NCBI RefSeq assembly: GCF_963678635.1
Contig: NC_087065.1
Span: 20,637,302-20,701,301 of the forward strand
Source: Symsagittifera roscoffensis
Lineage: Eukaryota > Xenacoelomorpha > Acoela > Convolutidae
Reading direction: 5' to 3'
DNA: 64,000 nucleotides
The position numbers and the translations under genes were made by a program. The notes beneath the pieces were generated by a model, which saw only the letters and a program-made list of their open reading frames with translations, was not told the DNA's origin and made no database searches. Shown here piece after piece: positions 53,085 through 64,000 of this stretch; position 1 is the stretch's first letter, and each line of letters starts with the position of its first letter.

Positions 53085-53400
53085 ACCCAAAGGGTCCCCC
53101 TTTGTACTATTTTGAGATATCCATCTTTGGCTGACGGATCCCAAATTTTTTTTCTAAAGGCTCCTTTCGATGCCAGTATATACTAATTTTAGAGGGAAAA
53201 CGTGCGCCAAAAAATAACGCAGTTTTGGTAAAAATTTTCCAAAAAGTGCCTTAAAACGCTACTTTGGCCTGTTTTTCAAGCTTTCGCCTGGTCTTTTTTG
53301 GGAGCTGAAAAAATCATTTGGCTCGTCCTAAAAAAAATCCAAAACATTTTTGAATTTTTTTTTAAATCCGCCCCCCGCCCAAGTTTAGATTTTCAATGCT
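53085..53400 (-). mobile_element. MITE family copy, reverse orientation
   Basis: It is the reverse complement of the 57387-57826 layout. The CCCTGCTGACCCAAAGGGTCCC block is followed by the G/C-poor body and ends at AAATCCGCCCCCCGCCC. The ends are eroded. Confidence 0.6.
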
Positions 53401-55866
53401 AAAAATCTTAGAAAACTAGCAATTGACTTACCGTGATTAGATTTGCCACACTGCCTAAAACACATAATCCTTGATACAGGGAATGAATGACTTTTCGTTA
53501 TTGTATTGTGTCTCATAGAAGCTCTCTGTCTTCCAAGTTCAATGGTAAGCTGATAGTTTTAGCAAAATAACGGAATACAGAAGATGCATTTTTCAAAAAT
53601 AGAGATATGACGGATGATTTGATTTCAAGGTGTTGTTTCAAGTATCCAGAAACCTTTTTGACTAGCTTCGTTTGAATTGAAATGCAAGGCACTTCAATCA
53701 TTCTTTTCTAGTTTCAGCTCGGTTTGACCACCTTAGCCATGAATCTCAGAGCATTTACAGAGAAAATATTTGCCGAAAAAGATTTTTTAAAATTTTCGTT
53801 CATATCACTGCCCTTACAAAACTAAAATTTACAAAATCTGTGCTCCATTGTTACTATAATGGCAAGATGTTCACTTATAGAACGTCAGATCGTGTATTCA
53901 GCCCCCTGCCATAGCAATGATAGTGTGCGAGGACGCTCTCTGGCTTCATCTCTAGCTTCAGCAGTACCACAGTTTAACCAATTTCGGCTGCAATATGAAT
54001 AACACGTGAAATTCCTAGACGCAAAAAACGGCCTTGAGTCAGAACAACTCAGTCTGGAAGGTTGCAAAACATACTGTTTATGCGTAGAGAGGACTGATAG
54101 CCTTTCATGGATCCTCTGCGAATCGCAGAAACATCCATTAATATTTCAGTTTCTTCATTATTAATTTGATTTTTTGATACTTGGGGGTCAAAATGAAGAA
54201 CTGGGGGTCAAAATTTTAGTCGGAGCTAGTCAACTTTGCCTTCAGTTTTTCCTTTTTTTCATTCTTTTTAAGTTTTTGCTCACAATTAAATTGGAAAAAT
54301 GTGTAGGCATTTTGATTGGTCGCAACACTCGTGGACGGAGTTTCTTTGACCATGAGCGCGCGTCGCTCTCTTCGGTTGCGACAGAATGAGACTAATGAAA
54401 AATATCCGCAATCTGTTACGTTAGCAATACTTATGTACGTCGGACAAAACGCTCGCTAGTATAATAGAGTCCTCTCTACTTTCTATCTTAGAAAATAAAT
54501 CTAATATTCGGTGGAAAATATTTGATTAGAAAAGAAATTAGTATAAATTGACTGCAAGTTACCTTTAGACTCGATATTTTTTAAGGATTGGCTTTGAGAT
54601 AAATTGACTGAGAATGGTTGTTTTTTTAGAGAAGGGTTGGTAAGGTTGAAGAGAAAATTGTTGGAGTGAATCTCAGTAGTTTTCAGCTTCTGTTTATACT
54701 TCATTGGGAATTCTCCCATTTTATCGTAGCAAATAAGAAGTTTTTTCAAACTTCGTTATCTCTCGTGAATGTTATTCGTGTATTCGTTTTTGCGAGAAGA
54801 GTCGTTTGTACATTCGTATTTAACGAGTAGAGTCGTTATTATTCGTGTTTCATGAGAACAGTCGTTTTAATTCCCAATGCGTGAAATGTTATAGGAGTTA
54901 TTCCAAATACTTTTCCATTCATTTTGCAAAGGGATATAAACAGATTGATTTTATGGTGGCGGCGGTGTCACGCTTTGTGGACACAATAAATTCTATGTTT
55001 CTGTTTCAATTTGAAATCAGAACAAATCTACTAAATAGTAAAGGACGGTATCGACCCGGATTTGATTGAAGTGATCTGGGCCGAGGTCGCCATAATTGTT
55101 CTGTTCCAAATATTTCAAGCCAATTTGAAAATTTGAAGACCGGGATGTTAACGAGCTCGAACTATCTCCAATTCAAACTGAGAGACTCGCCTGGATCATG
55201 GTAAATTCGAGCTAGACGCATGCAAAAACCTCAAGTCATCTGCCATTTCAAATGCTTTTGCCACGTCAAAAACTTTTGTCTTCAGTTTAAGAGATCCCCT
55301 GTGATCATACAATTCCTGAAACTACACGCCGACTCAACGGTTAGGCCTTTATTTTCGAAAGTATCATCTGATTTTGGCAAACGCCGAATGGATGTGATTG
55401 GTTATTTTGCTAAAGCAAACTTAATTAGCCAGCTCTATGATTGCACTTCAATAGCTGGGTTCAATTGTTTTATATGAATTCGGAACAAAATTCGCGAATC
55501 TGGGTTCAAATTTGACCTCAATTCTTATTATGCTGGATCTTTTGTATTTGAAGATCCGATCCAATTTCACATGATCAACTCTTGTATATTTGTATTTTTG
55601 ACATTTTGGCTAACGTTCAATACAATTCAAGTTTTGGTATTATTTTATTCAGTGCTCGACTTATAGTTTTCTTTTTTTTTCTACGAGCAGTTTAAAATTA
55701 TTCCAGTCGGTTTTAATTTTGTGAATTAATCCCTCAGATAAAATTTGCATTGACTGCACATTTCGCAACTGCGTAACAGGAGAAATAATCTCTTTGGACG
55801 TCGCCATCTTCTTTTCGTCACTCGGGGAGGGTCTGAAATACGCCAGAACTCTGCTTTGTCTTGACA
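53401..55866. other. Intergenic upstream of the lipocalin gene
   Basis: No supported gene. 54770-54870 repeats GTATTCGT and GAGTAGAGTCGTT-like blocks a few times. The lipocalin promoter must lie at the right end; no clear TATA box seen. Confidence 0.4.
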
Positions 55867-56807
55867 ATGTTCGCCTTGGCTGTTATATGTTCTTGTCTCT
55901 TAATGACATTTGGTTCACTGACTGACAAGTCGACCTGTAGTAATCTGGAGGTTCTTCCCAAAACTGAACTTAATCTGGAACAATTGCTGGGTAGTTGGGT
56001 TGAGGTGGGACGATCGTTTAGAAACCCTCTCAATGGTATAAATGTCTGCTGCGAGTACAACTTCGAGCTTGTTTCTCACAACAAATCAGGTAATTGCTAT
56101 ATATAGTTTTCAGAATTGATTCTTTTTGACGGAAACATAGGATGCCGAAACTAAGTGATAATAAGTATTGAGAAACATAAAAATTTCAAACGGTTTTTTA
56201 GAGGCAACAAATCACCATTTTATCATAGTCGCAACTTCGCAACTTTAACAACACCTGATGACAAAAGTCTCCAAAATAGGCAAAATGGATGAGGTTTCAT
56301 CACAAAAGCTAAAATTTAGCTCTTGTGCCTTATTAGACGCGTGGTGGGGCCTCGCAATGATTGAAGATGTATACTAATGCATGAGTTTATCTTGCAGGCG
56401 CAACTGTATTGAAGCTGAGCTACCAAGGTGACTCAGGCTGGGGAATTGATAAAAGGAAAGGCTTGGTACTCCTCAACCAATCACAGTCCCTTAAATTCAA
56501 CACTTTCACTCTCAAACTATCACACAGATACGAGATGCATCTTCCCATCACACTCGATATGCACATTTTGACTAACGATCCTGAGTCGTACATTATTCTG
56601 TACTCGTGTGTTCAGACTAAGGGTTCGTTTGTACGCAAATCACAAAGGTACGAGTATGCTTGGGTCCTGGTTCGCGATATAGACACAGCGAACATGGCTG
56701 CAATCGATCATGACACGGAGAAACTTCTATACGACACGAATATCTCTGGGGAGTCGGGAAATCAGATTATTCGCACCCTGGGTAAAAAGTGTATGCAACG
56801 CATGTGA
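55867..56807 (+). CDS. Secreted lipocalin, apolipoprotein-D-like (two exons, 210 aa)
   Basis: Binds and carries small hydrophobic ligands outside the cell, by family. Exon 1 is 55867-56089 and exon 2 is 56398-56807, joined by a phase-1 GT-AG intron (gtaattgc...cttgcag). The residues flanking the junction are Ser and Gly. A signal peptide covers about 1-16. The lipocalin GxW motif is GSW at 42-44 (LLGSWVEVGR). SYIILYSC (138-145) and YEYAWVLVRD (159-168) match the later conserved strands and the motif-3 arginine. Cys at 61, 62, 145 and 206 can form the usual disulfides. Length is typical. ATG context is ACAATGT. More introns would be usual for the family, so the compact structure is slightly unusual. 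Ligand unknown. Confidence 0.88.
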
Positions 56808-56862
56808 AGCAAATCTCGGAATATGTAATTATTGACATTATGTTACGGGATAACTAAACCAA

Positions 56863-56868
56863 AATAAA
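56863..56868 (+). promoter_or_regulatory. Poly(A) signal of the lipocalin gene
   Basis: AATAAA lies 56 nt after the stop codon, implying a very short 3' untranslated region. Confidence 0.6.
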
Positions 56869-57386
56869 ATTAGAATTAGAGCAGTTGTAGTCGTGCGACA
56901 AAAACAAAATTAGGTTTAGTTTTAATAATGGATGATGACTTTCTTCATTAAAAAAAAGTTCACAGTTTACAAATCTAATGAAAGTATGAAGTGAATGGCT
57001 AAGTTTCTACCGCAGTTCGAGTACAACTATGATCGGAAATCGCTTTCCGAGGACGATGAATTATTACCCAGTCCAGAAAAATCAAGAAGAAAAAGAAATC
57101 GTTTTTATTCTGAGACGCCTTCGAGTTTCTTACCCTGCCAAAAAAATCTAAAAATTTGATATAACCCTATTTAAAAAAAAATTATTTAGATCTATTTTAT
57201 TTGGTCGATCAACACAATTTTTCTGAAGAAAAGGCTTTTTGAGGGACGAGCGTGCTGTAAAAACGCATAGTAAAACCTAATGGTGTTCTAGCATTTTCTC
57301 AGAAGTAATCCCGAAAAAAATTATTGATGCATACGTTGGTTGTTATTAATGCGCTTTCACAACGCCAATAAAAAAATAGATACAAC
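56869..57386. other. Intergenic, nothing recognised
   Basis: No gene or repeat match seen downstream of the lipocalin poly(A) signal. Confidence 0.35.
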
Positions 57387-57826
57387 CAGGGGCGCATCTA
57401 GGATTCTCTCGAGGGGGGGGGGGGGGGGGGGCGCGGATTTTCAAAAATTTTGTCGACCTTTTTTTAGGCCGACCAAATTGATTTTCGGAGCTCTCCCAAC
57501 CCAAAGCACTGTTTTGTCCCTGTTTTGGATAAAGCTTCTGCGCCGCAGGCAAAACTTTGAAAAAACAGGCCAAAAACGGCGTTTTTAGGCAATTTTTGGA
57601 AAATTTTTGACCAATAAATTGCGTTTTTTCGGCGCGCGCTCTCCCCTCAAAATTAGTATACATTGGCGCCCAAGGCGCCTTTAGAAAAATTTTAGGGTTT
57701 TTCGGCCAAAAATGGATTTCTTAAAAAGTATCAAAGGGGGGACCCTTTGGGTCGGCAGGGGGTCGAATCCCTGAGGGGGGGAGGGGAGGCGTCCATCCAC
57801 CAGCCCCCCCCCTAAATCCGCCCCTG
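57387..57826 (+). mobile_element. MITE with CAGGGGCG terminal inverted repeats (440 bp)
   Basis: The left end CAGGGGCGCATCTAGGA and the reverse complement of the right end CAGGGGCGGATTTAGGG match at 14 of 17 positions. The flanks GATACAAC and CATTTAAC are an 8-bp target duplication with three mismatches, pointing to an hAT-like non-autonomous transposon. It contains a 19-G run (57413-57431). This is the best of three copies in the window. Confidence 0.75.
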
Positions 57827-58723
57827 CATTTAACCATAAAAACACGTTAAAAAACCTGGGAATTAGAAAATTTGAATTGTGGAAGGGGACACAGAAAAAG
57901 CAATCCGCGGCAAGTGTCCATTGACCTATTGAGCTATATGCGATAAAAAATTAGGCTTAACTGATCGTGATAGCTAGTGATAGCAAGTGACACTAGGCCA
58001 ATATGAGCAGCATATGTTATTTATCTTGATTTACCTAGAATAGACAAAACCGTGAAGTCAAACTTCTGTAGAAGAAGAGAATTTTTGTTCCGAGTTTCGA
58101 AAAAAAATGACTAAATCTTTACGTTTGGGGTAGCATTCCCCAAACTTTCAAAAATCACGTTAATTTTTTCTTTTTTAAACTTGGTTGGTGTAGAATAAAG
58201 CCCTACAGGGCTGAACGTTTTTGCTTTTTAGGATTTCGAACTTTTTTGAAATTGCCCGTCAAAAATTTTTGCGCCACCACGATTCTTCTGTGATTATATT
58301 TAGCTTGCGCAAAATTTTGAGGCTTTCAAAATTGTATTTTAGAAAAAAAATGGTTTCAGTTTTTCAAAAGCATGTAGTAAATGTGGTGAATTGGCCCGGC
58401 TCCGAAATCATTCAAAAATAATTGGAGGTGCACGTATTTAATAAAGACACTGAATTAGTAAAATCGAAACTAATCATGTTTTTTAAATTGGGAGTGAAAG
58501 AATGGCTTTCACGAAGGTTGTTTTTTTTTTGTTTTTTTTGTAATGAAATTTTATTTAATATATTTATCCAAAATAACCAGAAACACCTGAAAACACTGCA
58601 GGAAAATTGAAACTCCATCTTATACAGGTGTTTTTGATACATAGTTTTTGAAGAATTCAAATGGAGAACATAATCAACACACTCAGCAAACAGATTTCCA
58701 TGTGAGAATTTACAAATCACATC
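57827..58723. other. Intergenic with one A-box-like sequence
   Basis: No supported gene. The minus strand at 57936-57925 reads TAGCTCAATAGG, close to a tRNA A box; no B box found. Confidence 0.35.
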
Positions 58724-59111
58724 GGGGCAGTACAATGGTGCCGAAGTATAACAGTGCCGAAAATGAAAACTTTGTTCAACAGTGCCGAAAATGAAAACTT
58801 TGTTCAACAGTGCCGAAAATTTGAACAAATTTCAACATATTGAGTGCGGCAATCAAAAATTAAACAGCGGTCGTTTACAATCTTAAGTGGCACTTACAAA
58901 TTTTGGGAGAGAAAATTTACAATTTAGACGTTTTGGCGCCAAAATAATTGTTTAATTTGCTGTTGCACACATTTTGGCGCCAAAATTGGAGTGATTTTTT
59001 TAGATAATTAGCGTCAGTAATTTCCCGCTCTTTAGAAAATGTGTGTAAATTATTCTGAAATTTTACCGCTTTTTTCGGCACTGTTGTATTTCGGCACTGT
59101 TGAACGCCCCC
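58724..59111. mobile_element. Second MITE type, 388 bp, with iterated GTGCCGAA in its ends
   Basis: The left end (GGGGCAGTACAATGGTGCCG...) pairs with the reverse complement of the right end (GGGGGCGTTCAACAGTGCCG...) over about 40 bp. Flanks ATCACATC (58716-58723) and AATACATC (59112-59119) form an 8-bp target duplication with two mismatches. AACAGTGCCGAA occurs several times in both arms. The centre has two TTTTGGCGCCAAAA palindromes. Confidence 0.7.
58750..58820 (+). repeat. 28-bp tandem repeat, about 2.5 copies
   Basis: Units 58750-58777 and 58778-58805 (AACAGTGCCGAAAATGAAAA + CTTTGTTC) are identical and followed by a partial third. It lies within the left arm of the surrounding MITE. Confidence 0.85.
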
Positions 59112-59919
59112 AATACATCAAATTTCAGTGAAAAAAATAGCTAAGTTGTATATAGTATATAGTATATAATCTGAAAACTGGCCTTCTTAAAATTATTAAC
59201 CAATGTCTAAACAGACAGAATGCGATTTTGGCCGATTTACATAATTATAATATAAAAAACCTGTACCACTTAAGCAATTTCTAAGTGTTTTCAACTTACT
59301 CAAATATTACGTCATCTAAACAGGTGAAAACCAAAATCAATAATCTTTAAAATGATTAGAAATATAAGGTTCAAACATATTTAGGAGAAAAATTTGTAGC
59401 AGCTCTGGAATCGTTCTTTTGAATAAAATTTCCTGGGTATCTCTTGATAGCTGCTTCCTCTAAATTTTATTTTTTTTCCATAGGAATCCGATACACCAAG
59501 AAATTGACTGATAAACAAAAAAGTGCAAAATCTTGTTAATCATTGGAAAATGAAGTTCATACTATAAAAGTATATGTAACTCATTAGAGCGAAAGTTGGA
59601 GCTCAAACAAAAAGTTGAATGAATTGAACGCATTGATATGATTTTGACTAAAACGCTAGTTTAAAAATGACAAGACTGCTCGTATCAGGGCGAAGCCCTG
59701 AATGTGCCGACTGCCTTTTAAGGTTTCATGGTAATAATATTGAAAAACTTAATGTAATAAAACAAAATGACATTTTCTTCTCTAAAATTTGAAATTTTTG
59801 GTAAAAATCATCCCCCCACACGCCATATAAAGTACAAAAGGATAAATTTTGCTCCTGTAACAAATCAAAAATGGCAAATAAGCTTCTTTCAATATTTGGA
59901 TCGATTTTAAGACGGATTA
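59112..59919. other. Intergenic; short GTATATA run
   Basis: No gene. TATATAGTATATAGTATATA near 59148-59170 is a simple 8-bp tandem. Confidence 0.4.
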
Positions 59920-60190
59920 ACTCTCCGCTTACGCGTTAAAAGCGCGAAATATATCGAGCGTTAACTGTCCCAAATTGGCCAAAATGGCAATCTTTAAACC
60001 CCCATAACTTTACAAAAAATGGTCACAGGTGAAATATTTTTTCAAATTTGAGCTCAGGACAACAATACCTTTTTAATGATAAAAAAAATTCCGTCAAAAA
60101 TGACTAGTTAAAAAGTCGAAATTTGTCTGAAGAAAAAAAACCCACCCCGAGCACAAATATTCCGTCACTTTCGTAACGAAAGTCGGAACA
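59920..60190 (+). repeat. Single unit of the right-end repeat family
   Basis: Blocks appear in order: CTCCGCTTACGCGTTAAAAGC, GTTAACTGTCCCAAATTGG, CCCCATAACTTTACAAAAAATGG, TCACAGGTGAAATA, TTCCGTCAAAAATGACTAG, CCCACCCCGAGCACAAATATT and CGTCACTTTCGTAACGAAAGTCGG. The same order recurs at 62440-64000. Confidence 0.65.
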
Positions 60191-61539
60191 AAAAGACAAA
60201 TAGTTTTGAAGTGATGGCTTGAAGGTCTCATGCGACTGCCGCTTAAGATATTGACTTAGTTGTTCTATTAGAAAAATTTAATTATTTTTTCATTTTTCAT
60301 TGAAATCTTGGCCTATGGGAGCAATCCATAAGTAGATTCCTAAACAATTCAATCAGGGAAAAATTGATCAATTCAAATCTACTTTAATTTTTTTCATCTA
60401 AATTAGCCTGATTGCGATTTTTTGGATTGCTCTAATTTAATTTGAGCTATTTTAATGACTTCAATTTTTTTTTCCATTTCAGTCTAATGTAGCTCAAGTT
60501 GACAAGGATAATCAGGGTTTTTGTTGTGATTTTTCCATTACACAACGCTGTTTCAGCAAATGCCTGGAAGTTTCATGGTTATTGTAGCTTTTTCAGCCCT
60601 GATTTAGTGCTGATTTAGCAAAGAATCAGGGCTATTTAGTTTATTGCGATTTTGTTTCTTCCATGAAGTAGCGTTAACTTGACTCTAGTCTAACCCTGAA
60701 CATCGAGCTTTGAACCAAAACTAAAAATCTCCTGATCTATCAACCTGATGGCAACTATTAGGTCAAAAATCAGCAACAATAGATTTCTGAAAAAAAGCTG
60801 ATCTACTGTTAATTATCTATGACAGGTCAACCGCTGAGTTTGAGCTAGTTCCGTCCCAAAACTATATAAAACGTTTCAGATCAGACAAAAACTGGATTTA
60901 ATTTTTAATGCCATAAAAGGTCGGCAAAAGATGCCCGGTTTGTTCACAAAAATGTTTACTAAGCAAAATTGCTGAAAAAATCATCGAAAACAATAACTTT
61001 TGATAGGAAAAAAACTTCAACTGAATTCAAAAAAAAAATTGAATTTCGGCAGCATGGATTTAATTCACCCAAAAATTAGACCAATCAGCATGCCTCAATC
61101 TGTTTTGGGTTGGTTTCTCAGCTGAATTGACTCTCAATTGACGATCAAGTTTCATATAGGATTAATTTAGGCTTAAAGCATCATATAGGATTACTTTAGG
61201 CTTTCAGTCTAGATAAAAAGATTTGTCCGAAGTTCTAAGCTAAAAACTTTAAAGTGGTCTGAATAGCGGAAATTGTTTGAGCTCAAAATTTTCATATCTA
61301 TCCAAAACTGAAGCAACCAAGTTAAAAAATATGATAAGATGTCGCATTAATTAAAAAACACCTGGCTAGAGACCTTGCTAGGGTTTACATGGGAATTTTT
61401 TTTATAAATTCGACCCACTCGACCATTAAATAAATTACCTGGTACAATTAACCGCAACTCTATTCCAGTCCAGGAGTCAAAAACTTCAAAAATTCAAAAA
61501 AAAAATTTTTGTTTTTGATTCTTTGAACATTTTTAAAGT
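60191..61539. other. Intergenic, nothing recognised
   Basis: AT-rich, with some local near-duplications (TCATATAGGATTAATTTAGGC and TCATATAGGATTACTTTAGGC near 61150-61200). No gene. Confidence 0.35.
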
Positions 61540-61740
61540 CATTTTTCGGCAAAAAATTTTATCTAATGCCTATTTTACTATGAATGTCGAACCTGCCTAA
61601 ACTTGTAGTATTTCGTTCAGATCGTTTTATCGCACCACGCAGAAAAAAAAAACGCTACTAATTTGAAAAAAAAACTTTTTTGCATTTTTAAGACTATGGA
61701 CGGAACATTCTGTGCTATTTGCACAGTAACCGTTTTTCCA
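61540..61740 (+). repeat. Dispersed repeat family, copy 5 (3' part)
   Basis: TTTTACTATGAATGTCGAA (61571), TTTCGTTCAGATCG, CACCACGCAGAAAAAAAAA, AAGACTATGGACGGAACATTC and GCTATTTGCACAGTAACCG (61717) reproduce the end half of the family. Confidence 0.65.
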
Positions 61741-62439
61741 TTTTTATACTTTGCTTTTTAATCGCGAAAGTTTTGTTTGATAGCTTTGTGACTTTGCTGT
61801 GATGTTATCAGGAATTTTAGTAAAGAAGAGAATTTATTAGAACGAAATTGTCAGTGATTTAATGCATCAATCACAAAATTTTAAATTACAAAAATAAAAA
61901 TGACACTTTTAACCATACACGCTAGAAAATTGAACATGAACTTAATATTGCACAGAAAAGAATATGCAAGACCGCAAATAACGATTGCTGTGAAACTACT
62001 TTATGATATGTTTTTAGGTTAGTTTTTATTGAAGGGGTAGCAGCTGAATTGCACGAAGTTTTAGTACGAGCTTTGCAATAAGTAAAAGAAGTAACTTGCC
62101 AGGTTTTTGACCATGTTGCAGTCATTCTACAAAAAAGATTACAGGTAGACATTTTAAAATTTGAGCTCAAAAAAAATTGAGATAATATAAAAAATCAGAG
62201 ACTACAAGTTAAGAAGTAGAAATTGTTCTGGTGAAAAACCACCACGATAAAAACAATTAATATGTCACTTTCTCCTACAACCGAAAAATTTTGAATTAAA
62301 TGGAATATACATTAAATTCAAAAATGTATATACGTGAGGATGAACGAAAAAAATATAGTAAAAAATGCAATTTTTAAAAAAAGTTATCCTCGCAGGGTAA
62401 AGTGCAAAATTATAAATTTCGCACAAACAAAAATATTGA
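61741..62439. other. Intergenic, nothing recognised
   Basis: No supported gene. A minus-strand open frame at 61922-62170 has no feature. Confidence 0.35.
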
Positions 62440-64000
62440 ATAGATCAAAAAACATGACTCAAATCAACTTGGAACGACTTCTAAGAAAGTTTAAACTTCT
62501 ACTGTGTTGATAGCACGAAAAATATCGCGAGTTAATTTTCCCAAATTTGCTATCTTTAAATCTGATAACTTGACAAAAAACGACCACAGATTAAATACAC
62601 TTTTGAATGTGAGCTGATACTGAGGACAAAACTATATCTTTTGGTTGAATTGGAAAAAAAACTCCGTCAAAAAAATTAACAATAAAAAGATATTTCTCCA
62701 GCGACAAATATTCTGTCACTTTCTTTTTTTGTTTCTGAATTGGAACAACCCCGTTAATGGCCCAAAGTTAATTGCCCATTAATTTTCCCAAATTGGTAAC
62801 TATTGGCAATTTTGAAAACCTCATAACTCTACAAAAAATGATCACAGGTGAACTATAATACTAAAATTAGGCAAAATTATTAGGTTGATGTTTAAAAACT
62901 CCGTCAAAACATGCCAGTTACAAAAAAAAATTTTCTGGAGAAAAAAACCATCCCAACCGCTACAATTAATTCGTCACTTTCTTCGAAAAAAACTAGAAAA
63001 ATTTTCGCAACTTTAAAAAAAAATTATCCCGCCACATGCTACGCAACGTTCAAAATGGTAAAACTCGAATGTAAAAAAGCTTTACATGGATCAAAAAACG
63101 TGCCTCAATTTAATTTGGAAAAATTGGCAAGACGGTTTAAATCTCCAATTACGCGTTGTTAGCACGGAATAGATTGCAGTTTAAGACCGCCATAGTTTAA
63201 GACCCCCATAATTTTACAAAAACGATTAAATGTGAAAAAAAAATTTCGAAATTGAAATGAGGGAAAAAATATCTTTTTGTTGACATTGAAACAGCTCCGT
63301 CAAAGAAGCTAGTTAATAAATCTAAACACTGAACAAAAATAAACTGCCAATTTTTTCAACTTGGAGCAAAAAGGTTTGAAAAGAAACCTAGGATAAATTA
63401 AAAAATTTAAAAAAGAAATAAAAATAAACAAAAATTTGAAACATTTGATATTTTTTTTAAAACAGTTCCGCCACACAAAAAGTAAAAAAAATCAGAAAAT
63501 TAGCTTTTAAAAAGTTTTTACTAGATCAGATAGCATGCCTCAATTTAGTTGGGAGCACCCTCAAAAACGGTGTAAATATCCGCTTACACGTTAATACTTC
63601 AGTGTACTTTGCGCACTAATTGTCTCAAATATGCAATTGGGAAACCCATCTTCACCACAAATTGATCACAGCTGACTTGAATATTTAACTTTGAGCTGAA
63701 GCTAGCACTACCTTTTGGTTGATATAGAAGAAAAAAAAATCCGTCAAAAATGCTTATCAAAATTCAAAATTGGTCTGGAGAAAAAACCACCTCGCGCACA
63801 AAATTTCTGTCACATTCTTTTAAAGTCGGAACGTTTTAAGAGGAACATACGAGAAAAAGTTATTCTACGAAAACTGGTTAAGCTGATAAAAACAATGTTG
63901 TCATCAAAGCTGATAACGGATGCGCTCAAAATACTGTTGGATGTTTTTTTAAATATCGAATTGCTATTTTATGCTGCTAATAGCGTAAAATATTTATCAT
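62440..64000 (+). repeat. Degenerate array of about 0.43-kb units running off the right edge
   Basis: The landmark TGCCTCAATTTAATTTGGA-like appears at about 62457, 63099 and 63535. GTTAATTTTCCCAAATT-like appears at about 62532 and 62788, with related blocks at 63180 and 63615. CTCCGTCAAAA-like appears at about 62660, 62900, 63295 and 63741, and TCACTTTCTT-like at about 62717, 62975 and 63812. Spacing between full units is about 420-440 bp, with one shorter interval. Divergence is high. Non-coding. Confidence 0.65.

Noticed and set aside
57340..57588. Gly-rich open frame through the 19-G run
   Set aside because: A poly-G tract inside a MITE; translation is meaningless.
58412..58828. 138-aa minus-strand frame
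   Set aside because: It spans the 28-bp tandem and the MITE end. Its repeated FHFRHC-like text is a translation of the repeat.
1..64000. CRISPR arrays, bacterial operons or prophage features
   Set aside because: No regularly spaced identical repeats, no bacterial gene organisation; the intron and retroelements show an animal genome.

Overview
The window looks like AT-rich, repeat-dense DNA from an invertebrate animal. Three things support this. There is a GT-AG intron in a lipocalin gene, a C2H2 zinc-finger regulator carrying CtBP-type and SUMO-type motifs, and Ty3/Gypsy-class LTR retroelements using the standard genetic code. I cannot name the species. Host genes are sparse: a single-exon zinc-finger gene on the minus strand (2101-5004) and a two-exon, apolipoprotein-D-like lipocalin on the plus strand (55867-56807). 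I see no convincing third host gene.

Two LTR retroelements, each with two identical LTRs and therefore young, lie 1.3 kb apart and fill 16575-43283. Element 1 (16575-23129, plus strand, 213-bp LTRs, 5-bp target duplication GTCTG) carries one uninterrupted 1909-codon Gag-Pol frame. Its start codon straddles the LTR/primer-site junction, and its reverse transcriptase reads YIED where YxDD is expected.

Element 2 (24433-43283, minus strand) is the most striking object here. It is a giant of 18,851 bp with 408-bp LTRs and a probable 4-bp target duplication AAAT. In its own direction it encodes three small 5' ORFs, a Gag region cut by an in-frame stop and two frame changes, and a 2014-codon Pol. 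These are followed by a chain of short, touching ORFs, two of them hydrophobic and viroporin-like, then a 378-codon frame with no ATG. Last come an 809-aa secreted/membrane glycoprotein (Env-like, with an N-terminal cysteine layout that recalls chuvirid-type glycoproteins) and a 599-aa protein of unknown family bracketed by good splice signals. Consensus splice donors in the leader, the ATG-less frames and the stop-start overlaps point to a retrovirus-like expression strategy with spliced and coupled messages. This may be an undescribed family of endogenous, envelope-bearing giant retroelements.

The rest (1-2100, 5005-16569, 43288-64000) is non-coding as far as I can tell. It holds short DNA-transposon relics with terminal inverted repeats (6102-6450, 53085-53400, 57387-57826, 58724-59111), a 269-bp palindrome (8657-8925), a dispersed 0.6-0.7-kb family seen at least six times, a palindromic AGATCT-rich array (44112-44875), tRNA-like promoter relics, and a degenerate array of roughly 0.43-kb units running off the right edge.
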